Shown here in pieces: positions 1 through 8,494 of a stretch of DNA of 35,633 nt (its first letter is position 1; each line of letters opens with the position of its first letter). Position numbers and translations under genes: made by a program. The DNA comes from Hymenobacter roseosalivarius DSM 11622 (lineage in GTDB: Bacteria > Bacteroidota > Bacteroidia > Cytophagales > Hymenobacteraceae): the NCBI RefSeq assembly GCF_900176135.1, contig NZ_FWWW01000103.1, forward strand, positions 7 through 35,639. Direction: 5' to 3'. The notes under the pieces were generated by a model. The model was not told the origin of the DNA, did no database searches, and worked only from the letters and a program-made list of their open reading frames with translations.

Positions 1-188
1 GGCTTTTTTATGACTTATGCTTTTAGCTACTATTATAATTCTTCGTAAGTAATCAACAGCATACCCAAAAGCAACTTGCCGTTTTACTTTCCTTCGCACC
101 TCATTTCCCTCCGACACTGTAACTTCATTGCCGGGGGGCTTTTCTCCCCTCTTATATACGTTTCTCTCCTTCTCTCCTACTTATTGCT

Positions 189-665
189 ATGGAAGCTCCC
201 CGCGAAGAGTTCATGCGCGAAGCCATTCGCTTATCGGTCGAAAAAATGCAGGCTGGTTACGGCGGTCCATTTGGGGCCGTCGTCGTGAAAGACGGCCGGA
301 TCATCGCCCGCGGCTTCAACCAGGTAACCAGCACCAACGACCCCACTTGCCACGCCGAAGTAGATGCCATCCGTAAGGCTTGTATAGCCCTGGGCACCTT
401 TCAGCTACAGGATTGCGACCTGTACACTAGCTGCGAACCCTGCCCTATGTGCCTGGGGGCCATTTATTGGGCCCGCCCCCGGCGCGTATTCTACGGCAAC
501 ACCAAGCAGGATGCCGCCGCTATCGGCTTCGACGACCAGTTTATTTACGACGAAATTGATAAGCCTTTGGAAGAGCGCCAAATTCCGATGCGGGAGCTGC
601 TTCGGGATGAGGCTCACGAAGGATTTCAAGCGTGGACTGAACATGAGGCGCGCACTGAATATTAA
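189..665 (+). CDS. guaD: Guanine deaminase, cytidine-deaminase fold
   Basis: Predicted cytosolic zinc enzyme that deaminates guanine to xanthine in purine salvage or catabolism. The 158-residue protein has the deaminase zinc site: CHAEV (His55, catalytic Glu57) and CEPCPMC (Cys85, Cys88). The segment around it, with LYTSCEPCPMCLGAIYWAR and GFDDQFIYDEID, plus the ending FQAW...EY, resembles Bacillus subtilis GuaD much more than the tRNA adenosine deaminase TadA. The start is the ATG at 189; longer overlapping frames upstream lack family similarity. It converges on ffh and shares a terminator with it. A GGGGGGCTTTT word lies in the leader at 133 and could pair with the following CTCCCC. TadA is the alternative call, but I consider it less likely. 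Confidence 0.9.
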   Translation: MEAPREEFMREAIRLSVEKMQAGYGGPFGAVVVKDGRIIARGFNQVTSTNDPTCHAEVDAIRKACIALGTFQLQDCDLYTSCEPCPMCLGAIYWARPRRVFYGNTKQDAAAIGFDDQFIYDEIDKPLEERQIPMRELLRDEAHEGFQAWTEHEARTEY

Positions 666-670
666 AACAT

Positions 671-705
671 AAAAAAGCCCCCCGTATTACTGCGGGGGCT
701 TTTTG
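671..705. terminator. Bidirectional terminator between guaD and ffh
   Basis: An A6-GCCCCC stem, a short loop and GGGGGC-T5 form a hairpin with an A tract on one side and a T tract on the other. It lies between the convergent stop codons of guaD and ffh, so it can serve both strands. Confidence 0.9.
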
Positions 706-722
706 TATATAGTTAGGGCAGC

Positions 723-2072
723 CTACTTCATGCCGCCACGCATGCCCATCATCTTAGCCATTTGCTGCATACCGCCTTTGGTACTGCTCATCTTGTTCAT
801 GGTACGCATCACTTTGCGCATGTCCTCAAACTGCTTCATCAGGTTATTCACCTGCTGAATATCCGTGCCGCTGCCTTTGGCCAAACGACGACGACGCGAG
901 CCGTTCAACAGCTCGGGCTGGGCGCGCTCCTTGGGCGTCATGCTTTTGATGATCGACTCGATAGGCTTGAAGGCGTCGTCGTCGATGTCTACGTCCTTGA
1001 TGGCCTTGCTCATGCCCGGAATCATGCCGACCAGATCCTTCAGGTTGCCCATCTTCTTGATTTGCTCCAGCTGGGAGAGGAAATCGTCGAAGTTGAACTG
1101 GTTTTTGCGGATTTTCTGGTTGATGCGCTTGGCCTCGTCCTCGTCGAACTGCTGCTGCGCACGCTCGACCAGCGAAATCACGTCGCCCATGCCCAGGATG
1201 CGCTGGGCCATGCGGTCGGGGTAGAACATGTCCAGCGCCTCCATCTTCTCCCCCGTCGAGATGAATTTGATGGGCTTCTCAACTACGGCCCGGATAGAAA
1301 GCGCCGCCCCACCACGCGAATCACCGTCGAGCTTGGTGAGCACCACGCCATCGAAGTTGAGACGGTCGTTGAAGGTTTTGGCCGTGTTTACCGCGTCCTG
1401 GCCCGTCATGGAATCCACCACGAACAAGGTTTCGGACGGGTTAATGGCCTTTTTTACCTGCTCAATTTCGCGCATCATCTGCTCATCCACGGCCAGGCGG
1501 CCGGCGGTGTCGATGATGACAACTTTCTTGTTGTTTTTCTTGGCGTAGGCAATGCCGTTCTGCGAAATCTCAACCGGATTTTTGTTGTCCGGCTCCGCGT
1601 ACACCTCCACGCCTACCTGCTCGCCCAGCACCTTCAGCTGGTCGATGGCGGCGGGGCGATACACGTCGCAGGCCACGAGCAGGACGGTGCGATTCTGCTT
1701 TTTGATGAAGGTAGCCAGCTTACCGGCGAAAGTGGTTTTGCCCGAGCCCTGCAAGCCCGAGAGCAGAATCACGGCCGGGTCGCCCTTGAGCACCACGTCC
1801 TCTTTTTGCCCCCCCATGAGCAAAGTCAGCTCGTCATACACGATTTTGGTCATGAGCTGACCGGGCGAGACGGCAGTGAGCACATCGCGGCCCATGGCCT
1901 CGTCCTTTATTTTGTCGGTGACTTCCTTGGCCACCTTGTAGTTCACGTCGGCATCGACCAAGGCCCGGCGGATTTCCTTGATGGTGGTCGCAACGTTGAT
2001 TTCGGTGATGCTGCCCTGACCTTTCAGGGTTTTGAAGGCCTTGTCGAGCTTGGTAGAGAGGTTATCAAACAT
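723..2072 (-). CDS. ffh: Signal recognition particle protein Ffh (SRP54)
   Basis: GTPase subunit of the bacterial signal recognition particle. It binds the SRP RNA and signal sequences of nascent membrane proteins and hands ribosomes to FtsY. The 449 residues show the N domain (1-95), the G domain with G1 GLQGSGKTT (106-114), DTAGR (189-192) and TKLDGD (246-251), and a Met-rich M domain at the end with the RNA-binding segment LNGSRRRRLAKGSG. Length is normal for the family. The start ATG at 2072 gives the typical MFDNLSTKLDKAF opening. The RNA partner is also in this window, at about 26140-26240 on the same strand. A GGGGGG-type word interrupts the gene near 1809, where MGGQ is encoded. Confidence 0.97.
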   Translation of the reverse strand: MFDNLSTKLDKAFKTLKGQGSITEINVATTIKEIRRALVDADVNYKVAKEVTDKIKDEAMGRDVLTAVSPGQLMTKIVYDELTLLMGGQKEDVVLKGDPAVILLSGLQGSGKTTFAGKLATFIKKQNRTVLLVACDVYRPAAIDQLKVLGEQVGVEVYAEPDNKNPVEISQNGIAYAKKNNKKVVIIDTAGRLAVDEQMMREIEQVKKAINPSETLFVVDSMTGQDAVNTAKTFNDRLNFDGVVLTKLDGDSRGGAALSIRAVVEKPIKFISTGEKMEALDMFYPDRMAQRILGMGDVISLVERAQQQFDEDEAKRINQKIRKNQFNFDDFLSQLEQIKKMGNLKDLVGMIPGMSKAIKDVDIDDDAFKPIESIIKSMTPKERAQPELLNGSRRRRLAKGSGTDIQQVNNLMKQFEDMRKVMRTMNKMSSTKGGMQQMAKMMGMRGGMK

Positions 2073-2127
2073 TTAATCGCTGATTTTGCTGATTTCTTTG
2101 ATTTAGCTGAGTATTGACTGCTGTTGC

Positions 2128-2601
2128 CTAGGAAGCTTTGGGCAGCACGATGGTTTCGAGGACAGTGAGGCGGCGCACCACGTCAAGGTAATTGGGCAAA
2201 TCCTGCTCAATACGGTGCAGGCGGCGGTCGATGGCATCGACGGTTTCGGTTAGGTGGCCGGTATGCTCGATGACGGTATTGAGGCGACGATTGGTTTCAT
2301 CAACCCGCTCCGTGAGGACATCCACGCGCTCCGTGAGGATGTCCACTCGCTCGTTCAGACCATCCACCCGCTCGTTCAGGCCATCCACGCGCTCGTTCAG
2401 ACCGTCCAACTTCTTATCAACCCGCTCGAAACCGGAGGCTACGGCAGCCGCAAAGCTGGTCATAGCAGTGGTAAATTTCTCGTCTATCCGTGCGATATCA
2501 CCGCGTAGCTCATCAATATTGCGCTTGTTTTCTGCCGTTTGCCGGTCGGTGGCACGGATCAGGTCGCCCATGAGGGCCAGCAGGTCGGTATTATCAGCCA
2601 T
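2128..2601 (-). CDS. Heptad-repeat coiled-coil protein, function unknown
   Basis: I do not recognise a named family. The 157-residue product is highly charged and predicted to be almost entirely alpha-helical. Its centre consists of near-identical seven-residue units (NERVDGL, TERVDVL), five or six in a row, which is the pattern of a continuous coiled coil. There is no signal peptide or membrane segment, so it is probably cytosolic. It lies 55 bases upstream of ffh on the same strand and could be co-transcribed with it. The heptads are encoded by 21-base tandem repeats, which could change in number by slippage without shifting the frame. Similar short proteins are often labelled hypothetical or DUF-type coiled-coil proteins. 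Confidence 0.8.
   Translation of the reverse strand: MADNTDLLALMGDLIRATDRQTAENKRNIDELRGDIARIDEKFTTAMTSFAAAVASGFERVDKKLDGLNERVDGLNERVDGLNERVDILTERVDVLTERVDETNRRLNTVIEHTGHLTETVDAIDRRLHRIEQDLPNYLDVVRRLTVLETIVLPKAS
2301..2405 (-). repeat. 21-bp in-frame tandem repeat array
   Basis: Five consecutive 21-base units share the core CCRC(C/G/T)CGCTC(C/G)(G/T)T and encode the heptads of the coiled-coil protein. The last three units are closest to each other. The unit is a multiple of three, so expansion or contraction would keep the frame. Confidence 0.8.
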
Positions 2602-2702
2602 TATTTAGAGAGGCCTGAATAAGCAGGGAATTCCCAAAATTAACCCAAAAAACCCTGAAAGCCCACGGCTGCGTACCTTCGCCTTTTCAACACTGCCCAA
2701 AA

Positions 2703-4010
2703 ATGCCCCCCAAGCCCCTGCGCCTGCTCGTCATTACCTATTACTGGCCGCCCTCGGGCGGGGCGGGCGTGCAGCGGAGCCTCAAGTTTGTGAAGCATCT
2801 GCCGGCCTACGGGGTCGAGCCGACCGTGATTACGGTGGACGCCGCACAGGGAGCATATCCGGTGCTCGACGCGTCGTTGGCGGCGGAAGTGCCGGTGGGG
2901 GTGCGAGTGCTGCGTACGCGTACCAGCGAGCCATTCGACTCCTATAAAAAGCTCACCGGCCGCCGGCAGATTCCGCACGGCGGCTTTGCCAACGAGAGCA
3001 AAAGCAGTTTGCAACAGCGGATTTTCAAGTTTGTGCGGGGCAATTTGTTCATTCCCGATCCGCGCCGGGGCTGGAATCAGCACGTATTGCGCCAGTGCGC
3101 CGAGCTGTTTGCCCAGGGCCTGACCTTCGACGCGGTGCTGACCAGCTCGCCGCCCCACTCCACCCAGCTGATCGGTCTGGAGCTGAAAAAGCGCTACGGC
3201 CTGCGCTGGATAGCCGATATGCGCGACCCCTGGACCGACATTTATTATTATAAAGAGCTGCATCACACCCCGCCCGCCCGCTGGCTCGACGCCTGGTACG
3301 AGCGGCAGGTGCTGGAGCAGGCCGACGAGGTGCTGGTGACCAGCCCCGACACGAAGCGGCTGTTTCTGGGCAAGTCGCCGCGCCTGACGGCCGACAAATT
3401 TCACGTTCTGCCCAACGGCTACGACGAAAGCGACTTCCGGGAGCCCAGCGCGCCACCCACTGACTGTCTGATGATTACGCACACCGGCACCATCTCCGAA
3501 ACCTATCATATCGAGCTGTTTCTGGCCGCCTGCGCCACCTGCACCACCCGCCACCCCGACGTGCCGCTCCGGCTGCGCTTCGTGGGCACCGTGTCGGCCG
3601 GGGTGCAGGAGCAGATTCGGGAAGTGGGCCTGGGCAAGCACACCGAATTCGTGCCCTTCGTGCCCCACGATGAGTCGGTGAGCTATTTGCTGCGCTCCAC
3701 GGCCCTGCTGATGGCCATCCCCAACGTGGCGCACAACTTCGGTATTCTGCCGGGCAAAGTGTTTGAGTATCTGGCTTCTAACAAGCCTATCATCTGCATC
3801 GGCCCCGTGGGTTCTGACGCGGACAACCTGCTGGAAGAGTGCGGGGCCGGCCGCGCCCTGCCCTACGACACCTACAGCGGCATGCTCGACCACCTGGACA
3901 GCTTATTCGCCGCCTGGCGCGTCAACCCCAACCTGGATTTGCCCGCCATCAACCACGCCCGGTACTCGCGCCGGGCGCTGACGCAGAAGCTGGCTCAACT
4001 GATAAAATAA
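2703..4010 (+). CDS. GT-B (GT4-like) glycosyltransferase
   Basis: Probable cytosolic or membrane-associated glycosyltransferase in surface polysaccharide assembly; donor and acceptor are unknown. The 435-residue protein opens with LLVITYYWPPSGGAGVQR, the typical N-terminal glycine-rich strand-loop of GT4-like enzymes. The centre has the inter-domain segment VLPNGYDESDF. The C-terminal half carries the donor-site pattern PGKVFEYLASNKPIICIGP...DADNLLEECGAG, which matches the E-x7-E arrangement of the family. The ATG at 2703 lies in a GCCCCCC word; a near match to the -7 promoter element (TACCTTCG, 2674-2681) lies 22 bases upstream. It heads the glycan island and converges on the FkbH-like gene, with only 9 bases between the two stop codons. 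Confidence 0.88.
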   Translation: MPPKPLRLLVITYYWPPSGGAGVQRSLKFVKHLPAYGVEPTVITVDAAQGAYPVLDASLAAEVPVGVRVLRTRTSEPFDSYKKLTGRRQIPHGGFANESKSSLQQRIFKFVRGNLFIPDPRRGWNQHVLRQCAELFAQGLTFDAVLTSSPPHSTQLIGLELKKRYGLRWIADMRDPWTDIYYYKELHHTPPARWLDAWYERQVLEQADEVLVTSPDTKRLFLGKSPRLTADKFHVLPNGYDESDFREPSAPPTDCLMITHTGTISETYHIELFLAACATCTTRHPDVPLRLRFVGTVSAGVQEQIREVGLGKHTEFVPFVPHDESVSYLLRSTALLMAIPNVAHNFGILPGKVFEYLASNKPIICIGPVGSDADNLLEECGAGRALPYDTYSGMLDHLDSLFAAWRVNPNLDLPAINHARYSRRALTQKLAQLIK

Positions 4011-4019
4011 GTTCTGCCC

Positions 4020-5927
4020 CTATTTATTCAGCTTTTTCCAGGCGTTGCGCAGCTTGCTGGGCAGGCGACTGACTACTCGCGCCCGCCAGTCGCTCCAGGC
4101 GGAGCGCGGCAGCTGGCGGCCGTGCCACTCGCCCAGGGCCCCGGCCAGGCGCTGGGCCAGGGTGCGGTAGTGGGCGCGCTGGTAGTGGCGCAGGTTGTTG
4201 GTGACGTCGGCGGGGGTGCGAATAAAGTCGCGGACGTCAATAAGGAAACAGTTGGCGGCCGTAGCCACGAACTCGGCCAGGGCCTGATTCATGCGGGCGT
4301 GGCGCTGGACGGCCCCGGTTTCCCCCGAGCCGGACACGTCTATTTCCGCGCCATTGAGGAAGAAGATGGGAATGGCGGCCGGCACCTGGCTTCGCAGCCA
4401 ACGCAGATTGGCTTGAAAATCAGCCGGCGAAATTTGCCCCCCAAACTCAAACGTGGCCCTAAACCCGCGCAGAAACGCCTCATCCATCCCCCGAAAGCGG
4501 CGCTGCGCGTATCTGGCCGCCTGCGCGGCGGGGTCGGCGGCCACGATGTTCTGGTAGCCACCAAATGGAATGTCCAGGCCCGTCGCTTTTTCGTGGTACA
4601 GCTCCTGGGTGTAGTCCATCAAGGGGCTGTACACGAGAGCATCAAAATCCGCTGTCCAAAGGGTAGTCATAAAGGCTTCTTCCCCCAAAAAAGGCAGGGC
4701 GCGGGCCAGACGCTGCTGCTCATTGGGGGGCAATTCGCGGGTCAGGCGCAGCATAGCCGTATGCTCGACGTGGACCGGAATCTGGTGCTCGTTTACATAG
4801 TTGAACTCTTCCTTTACGTCGATTGAAAAAGCCTGCAGAAAAGGGGTTAGCTGGCCCAGGTCGCAGCCGCCTTTGAGTAAGACCCGCAGCCGGGGGGCAT
4901 TTTCAGTTGAAATTTGCCCCCCGGCCGCCTTGCCCTTACCACCTGTTGCGTGGACGCCCCCTGGTGCCAAAGCCGCTTCGGAATCAGCCGCTTCCAGCGT
5001 AATCCAATCAGGCTTGTCCCTGCCATTCAACTCGGTAGCAACTTCGCCCTGCACTTCCAGCGTTGGAAAATCCAGCCAGGCGTAGGTAAACTGCTCGACG
5101 CCCAGGTGCAGGATGCGGCAGGAAAAAACCAGCTGCTCCAGCCGATTTTCCTGTTTAGCCACACAGTACACGCCCACCAGGCCATAATCGCCGAACCGGT
5201 CGCGCACCCGCACGGTGCCCCAGCGCCGGGCGGGGTCGGCGAAGCTGGCCGCCAATTCGTCCTGGGCGACGCGCTGCTTGGTAAAGTTGAGCTGGTTGGA
5301 GCGGTTGATCAGCTCCTCAATGCGGGCCAGATCGGGCAGCACGGCCGCCTCGCCCTCCCGAAACTCAATGCGCACCTGCGAATCGCGCAGAAACTCCCGG
5401 TTATCCTGGTAGGTGGCGCGGGCCTGCTGCTGGCGTTCGAGCAGCTTGTATTGCTCCAGGCGCGTCAGGCCGGGGTCGGGCTTGCCGCTGGCCAGCAGCT
5501 GGGGGGCAAACTGCGGCAAATCGGCCGGGTCGGCGACTTGTAACTGGGGGTTGTAGAACTGCGCCTCGGCCCGGTTAATCGGGTTATCATCCAGAAAAAG
5601 GGCATTAGGGGATCGGAGCTGCATTTGGGCCAGCAGCTCTTTAATAATCGGGCCTTTGGGCTGCCAGCTTATTCGCGGAAAAACAAACAGGTCGCGGATG
5701 CCCAACTCGGTCAGCTTGGCTTCCGCGGCGGCAAAGTCGTTTTTGGAAACAATGGTATGCACGATACCGCGCGCGGCCGTGGCCCGCACCAGAGCCAGGT
5801 TATCGGCCACAGCCTCGATAGCACCTTCCGAGAGCGTGCCGCGCCAAAAAGTATCATCCAGATCCCAGATAATGAGCTTGATGGGTTCGGATGATAAAGT
5901 GGTTGGTTTGGCGGAAAGGGTGGTCAT
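4020..5927 (-). CDS. FkbH-like HAD-IIIC protein with C-terminal SGNH-like domain
   Basis: The 635-residue protein starts with an FkbH-type HAD domain: WDLDDTFWRGTLSE at about 21-34 and the second HAD motif FLDDNPINRAEA near 105-116. An acyltransferase-like middle follows (SNQLNFTKQR ... RDRFGDYGLVGVY). From about residue 345 a GDSL/SGNH-like part appears, with GGCDLGQL as a possible block I, FFLNGAEID, and a C-terminal HYQRAHY segment. FkbH homologues load glyceryl or other small acyl groups from phosphorylated precursors onto carriers; in glycan loci they are linked to sugar decoration. That role is inferred here. I chose the ATG at 5927. The longer frame begins in a palindromic repeat and adds only repeat-derived residues. 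The gene is divergent from pseB. Confidence 0.82.
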   Translation of the reverse strand: MTTLSAKPTTLSSEPIKLIIWDLDDTFWRGTLSEGAIEAVADNLALVRATAARGIVHTIVSKNDFAAAEAKLTELGIRDLFVFPRISWQPKGPIIKELLAQMQLRSPNALFLDDNPINRAEAQFYNPQLQVADPADLPQFAPQLLASGKPDPGLTRLEQYKLLERQQQARATYQDNREFLRDSQVRIEFREGEAAVLPDLARIEELINRSNQLNFTKQRVAQDELAASFADPARRWGTVRVRDRFGDYGLVGVYCVAKQENRLEQLVFSCRILHLGVEQFTYAWLDFPTLEVQGEVATELNGRDKPDWITLEAADSEAALAPGGVHATGGKGKAAGGQISTENAPRLRVLLKGGCDLGQLTPFLQAFSIDVKEEFNYVNEHQIPVHVEHTAMLRLTRELPPNEQQRLARALPFLGEEAFMTTLWTADFDALVYSPLMDYTQELYHEKATGLDIPFGGYQNIVAADPAAQAARYAQRRFRGMDEAFLRGFRATFEFGGQISPADFQANLRWLRSQVPAAIPIFFLNGAEIDVSGSGETGAVQRHARMNQALAEFVATAANCFLIDVRDFIRTPADVTNNLRHYQRAHYRTLAQRLAGALGEWHGRQLPRSAWSDWRARVVSRLPSKLRNAWKKLNK

Positions 5928-6012
5928 GCTGAGGTCACGAAGCATTCTACCGCAAATGGTAATTACTACTACTGCCACGAACCGGTAGAGATGCTTCGTG
6001 ACCTCAGCATGA
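5924..6012. repeat. Palindromic REP-like element between the FkbH-like gene and pseB
   Basis: Inverted repeat of about 29 bases: 5924-5952 and 5983-6012 are reverse complements except for one extra base. Each arm contains ATGCTTCGTGACCTCAGCAT in one orientation. The left arm contains the likely start codon of the FkbH-like gene. Both divergent frames, if extended, read MLRDLSMT, because the arms are copies of each other. The layout suggests a mobile or dispersed REP-like unit, not an operator. Confidence 0.85.
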
Positions 6013-6059
6013 CAGGCGCAAAACTGTCAGCACGGCAAAAGTACGCAAGCCCGGCGCGG

Positions 6060-6080
6060 ATTGCCTACTTTTGCCCCCCA
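6060..6080 (+). promoter_or_regulatory. Candidate pseB promoter (-7 element)
   Basis: TACTTTTG at 6066-6073 matches the Bacteroidota -7 consensus TAnnTTTG and is followed directly by CCCCCC. It lies about 46 bases upstream of the pseB ATG. No clear -33 TTTG is visible at the expected distance. Confidence 0.5.
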
Positions 6081-6119
6081 GCGCCTTTTTCCGGTCCGCT
6101 GGCCTTTCTTTGTCTTTCT

Positions 6120-7139
6120 ATGGCCCTCGATTTAAATAACAAATCCATTCTGGTTACGGGCGGCACCGGCTCCTTCGGCAAGCAGTTCGTGCGCACGGTA
6201 TTCGAGAAATATCCGCAGGTGAAGCGCCTAGTGATCTATTCGCGCGACGAGCTGAAGCAGTACGAGATGTCGCAGATATTTCCGCACTCCAAGTACCCGG
6301 CCATCCGCTATTTCATCGGCGATGTGCGCGACGGCGAGCGGCTCAAGCGGGCCTGCGAGGGCATCGACGTGCTGGTGCACGCCGCCGCCCTCAAGCAGGT
6401 GCCCGCCGCCGAGTATAATCCCATGGAGTGCATCAAGACCAACATCTTCGGGGCCGAGAACGTGATTAATGCCGCCCTCGACTGCGGCGTAAAGGAAGTA
6501 GTAGCCCTCAGTACAGACAAGGCCGCCGCGCCTATCAACCTGTACGGCGCTACCAAGCTTTGCTCCGATAAGCTGTTTGTGGCGGCCAATAATATGAAGG
6601 GCAAGCGCGATTTGCGCTTCTCGGTGGTGCGCTACGGCAACGTTATCGGCTCCAGGGGCTCCGTGGTGCCGTTTTTCCTGCAACAGCGGGAAACTGGAGT
6701 CCTGCCCATAACCCACCCCGACATGACGCGCTTCAACATCTCGCTGGAGGGTGGCGTAGACCTGGTGCTCTACGCCCTGGAAAACTCCTGGGGCGGCGAG
6801 ATTTTCGTACCCAAAATCCCGAGCTATAAAATCACGGAGGTGGCGCAGGCTATCGGTCCCAACTGCCGGCACGAGGTAGTCGGTATCCGGCCCGGCGAGA
6901 AGCTGCACGAGGCCATGATCACCGAAACCGACGCGCTGAGCACGGTGGAATTAGATCGGTACTACGTCATTCTGCCCTACACGCCGCAGTGGGACGTGGA
7001 GGAATTCATTCGTCACTTTAAAGGCCGCCGCGTGCCGGATGGTTTCTACTACGACTCGGCCAACAACGACCACTGGCTGAACGCCGAGCAGATTCGGGAG
7101 GAAATCCGCCTGCACGTCGATGCGGGGTTTGTGGCCTAG
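6120..7139 (+). CDS. pseB: UDP-GlcNAc 4,6-dehydratase (inverting), PseB
   Basis: First step of pseudaminic acid synthesis: NADP-dependent conversion of UDP-GlcNAc to UDP-2-acetamido-2,6-dideoxy-beta-L-arabino-hex-4-ulose. The 339-residue short-chain dehydrogenase has the nucleotide-binding TGGTGSFG near residues 14-21, the STDKA segment (Lys at about 134) and the YxxxK pair in LYGATKLC (Tyr about 141). These match the catalytic Asp-Lys-Tyr positions of Helicobacter FlaA1/PseB. Single-domain length and the missing membrane region separate it from the large membrane-bound dehydratases. The start at 6120 gives MALDLNNKSILVTGGTG; upstream residues in the longer frame come from the palindromic element. 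It begins the collinear pse run. Confidence 0.95.
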   Translation: MALDLNNKSILVTGGTGSFGKQFVRTVFEKYPQVKRLVIYSRDELKQYEMSQIFPHSKYPAIRYFIGDVRDGERLKRACEGIDVLVHAAALKQVPAAEYNPMECIKTNIFGAENVINAALDCGVKEVVALSTDKAAAPINLYGATKLCSDKLFVAANNMKGKRDLRFSVVRYGNVIGSRGSVVPFFLQQRETGVLPITHPDMTRFNISLEGGVDLVLYALENSWGGEIFVPKIPSYKITEVAQAIGPNCRHEVVGIRPGEKLHEAMITETDALSTVELDRYYVILPYTPQWDVEEFIRHFKGRRVPDGFYYDSANNDHWLNAEQIREEIRLHVDAGFVA

Positions 7140-7163
7140 AAATAGGCCATACTGCTTGTCGTT

Positions 7164-7199
7164 AAACGCTGCTCCGTCATAAGAGTGGCGTTTTTTGTT
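7164..7199 (+). terminator. Possible weak terminator or attenuator after pseB
   Basis: AAACGC and GCGTTT flank an 18-base loop and are followed by T6. The stem is short and the loop long, so readthrough into pseC is likely. The following TATCTTTA (7247-7254) is a one-mismatch -7 element directly before pseC. Confidence 0.35.
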
Positions 7200-7261
7200 A
7201 TCAATGGTAGCCGGCTGCCATTCTTTCCCCAAGCAGCAGACCTGCGTATCTTTACTCCGCT

Positions 7262-8443
7262 ATGACCAACGCCCCCGCTACCTTCCACCCCACCCGCCCC
7301 CTTCCCTACGGCCGCCAGCACATCACTGAGGAAGACGTAAAAGCCGTCACTGACACGCTCCAGTCCGATTTCCTGACCCAGGGGCCGAAAGTGGCCGAGT
7401 TTGAAGAGAAGTTTGCGGCCTACTTAGGAGCTACGTATGCCGTGGCGGTGAGCAACGGTACGGCGGCTTTGCACCTGTGTGCGCTGGCCCTGGGCGTAGC
7501 GCCCGGCCAGCGCGTGATTACCACGCCCATCACCTTCGCCGCCTCTGCCAACTGCGTGCTCTACGCCGGCGGCGAGGTGCATTTCGCTGATATTGACCCC
7601 ACTACCGCGCTCATCGATTTGCGGCAGGTGCGGCATTTGCTCGAAAGTCACCCCAGAGGGCATTTTCACGGCCTGATTCCCGTGGATTTCGCGGGCCTGC
7701 CGGTGAATATGGAAGAAGCACGCCGGCTGGTAGATGAGTTTGGCCTGTGGATCATTGAAGACGCCTGCCACGCGCCGGGGGGCTTTTTTGTCGATTCGGA
7801 GGGCAATGAGCAGCGGTGCGGCAGCGGGCACTTTGCCGATCTGGCCATCTTCAGCTTTCATCCCGTCAAGCACATTGCCACCGGCGAGGGCGGCATGATC
7901 ACTACCAACCGCCCCGACCTCTACGAAAAGCTGTTGCTGCTGCGTACCCACGGCATCACCAAAAATCCCGACCTGCTGCGCCAAAACCCCGGCGGCTGGT
8001 ACTACGAGATGCAAACCCTGGGCTACAACTACCGGATGCCCGATATGCTTACGGCCTTGGGTATCAGCCAGCTGCGCCGCGCCGACGCGGGCCTGGCGCG
8101 CCGCCGCCAGCTCGCCGCCAGCTACGACGCGGCCTTCGCCGAGATGCCCACCGTGCGCCCGTTGGCCGGGGCCGCAGGCCACGCGTATCATCTGTATGTT
8201 ATTCAGGTAGAAGACCGCAAAGGCCTGTACGACTTCCTGCGGGAGCGGCAGATTTTTGCCCAGGTCCACTACATTCCGGTGCATACGATGCCATATTATC
8301 AGGAGCTAGGCTGGAAAACCGGCTCCCTCCCGCGGGCTGAGGCTTATTACGCCCACTGCCTCAGCCTGCCCATGTTTCCGGATCTGACGGATGAGGAGCA
8401 GCAGTACGTGATAGACTGCGTGCGGGAGTTTGTGCAGGGTTAG
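7262..8443 (+). CDS. pseC: UDP-4-amino-4,6-dideoxy-AltNAc transaminase, PseC
   Basis: Second step of the pathway: the PLP-dependent aminotransferase puts an amino group at C4 of the PseB product, using glutamate. The 393-residue DegT/DnrJ/EryC1-fold protein starts with LPYGRQHITEEDVKAV, a typical PseC opening. It has VAVSNGTAALHLCALALG in the cofactor-binding region, EDACHAPGG, and the Schiff-base lysine in FSFHPVKHIATGEGG (about residue 203). The end carries the HYIPVHTMPYY motif of sugar aminotransferases. The ATG at 7262 is close to a near-consensus -7 element. It lies between pseB and pseF, which supports PseC over other DegT specificities. Confidence 0.95.
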   Translation: MTNAPATFHPTRPLPYGRQHITEEDVKAVTDTLQSDFLTQGPKVAEFEEKFAAYLGATYAVAVSNGTAALHLCALALGVAPGQRVITTPITFAASANCVLYAGGEVHFADIDPTTALIDLRQVRHLLESHPRGHFHGLIPVDFAGLPVNMEEARRLVDEFGLWIIEDACHAPGGFFVDSEGNEQRCGSGHFADLAIFSFHPVKHIATGEGGMITTNRPDLYEKLLLLRTHGITKNPDLLRQNPGGWYYEMQTLGYNYRMPDMLTALGISQLRRADAGLARRRQLAASYDAAFAEMPTVRPLAGAAGHAYHLYVIQVEDRKGLYDFLRERQIFAQVHYIPVHTMPYYQELGWKTGSLPRAEAYYAHCLSLPMFPDLTDEEQQYVIDCVREFVQG

Positions 8444-8454
8444 CCATAGTAGAC

Positions 8455-8494
8455 CTGAAGATTAATAGATAGAATATAACTATCTGATATTCAG
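8455..8494. other. AT-rich imperfect hairpin between pseC and pseF
   Basis: The 69-base gap between pseC and pseF is much richer in A and T than its surroundings. CTGAA...TTCAG encloses AGATAG...CTATCT, giving a 40-base imperfect stem-loop. It lacks a T tract on the plus strand, so it looks more like an RNA-processing or stability hairpin than a terminator. This role is inference. Confidence 0.4.

Noticed and set aside
189..665. tRNA adenosine deaminase TadA call
   Set aside because: The C-terminal FQAW...EY ending and the YTSCEPCPMCLGAIYWAR and GFDDQFIYDEID segments fit guanine deaminase better.
762..2117. 451-codon open frame on the plus strand opposite ffh
   Set aside because: It mirrors the ffh codons, has His/Leu-rich composition and no known domain. 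Ffh on the other strand is certain.
2301..2405. Tandem repeats considered as a CRISPR array
   Set aside because: Units are directly adjacent with no unique spacers and encode heptads of a coiled-coil protein in frame.
2640..3893. 417-codon minus-strand frame opposite the GT4-like gene
   Set aside because: Composition is dominated by Gly, His, Gln and Arg, as expected for the antisense of a GC-rich gene; the plus-strand protein has clear family motifs.
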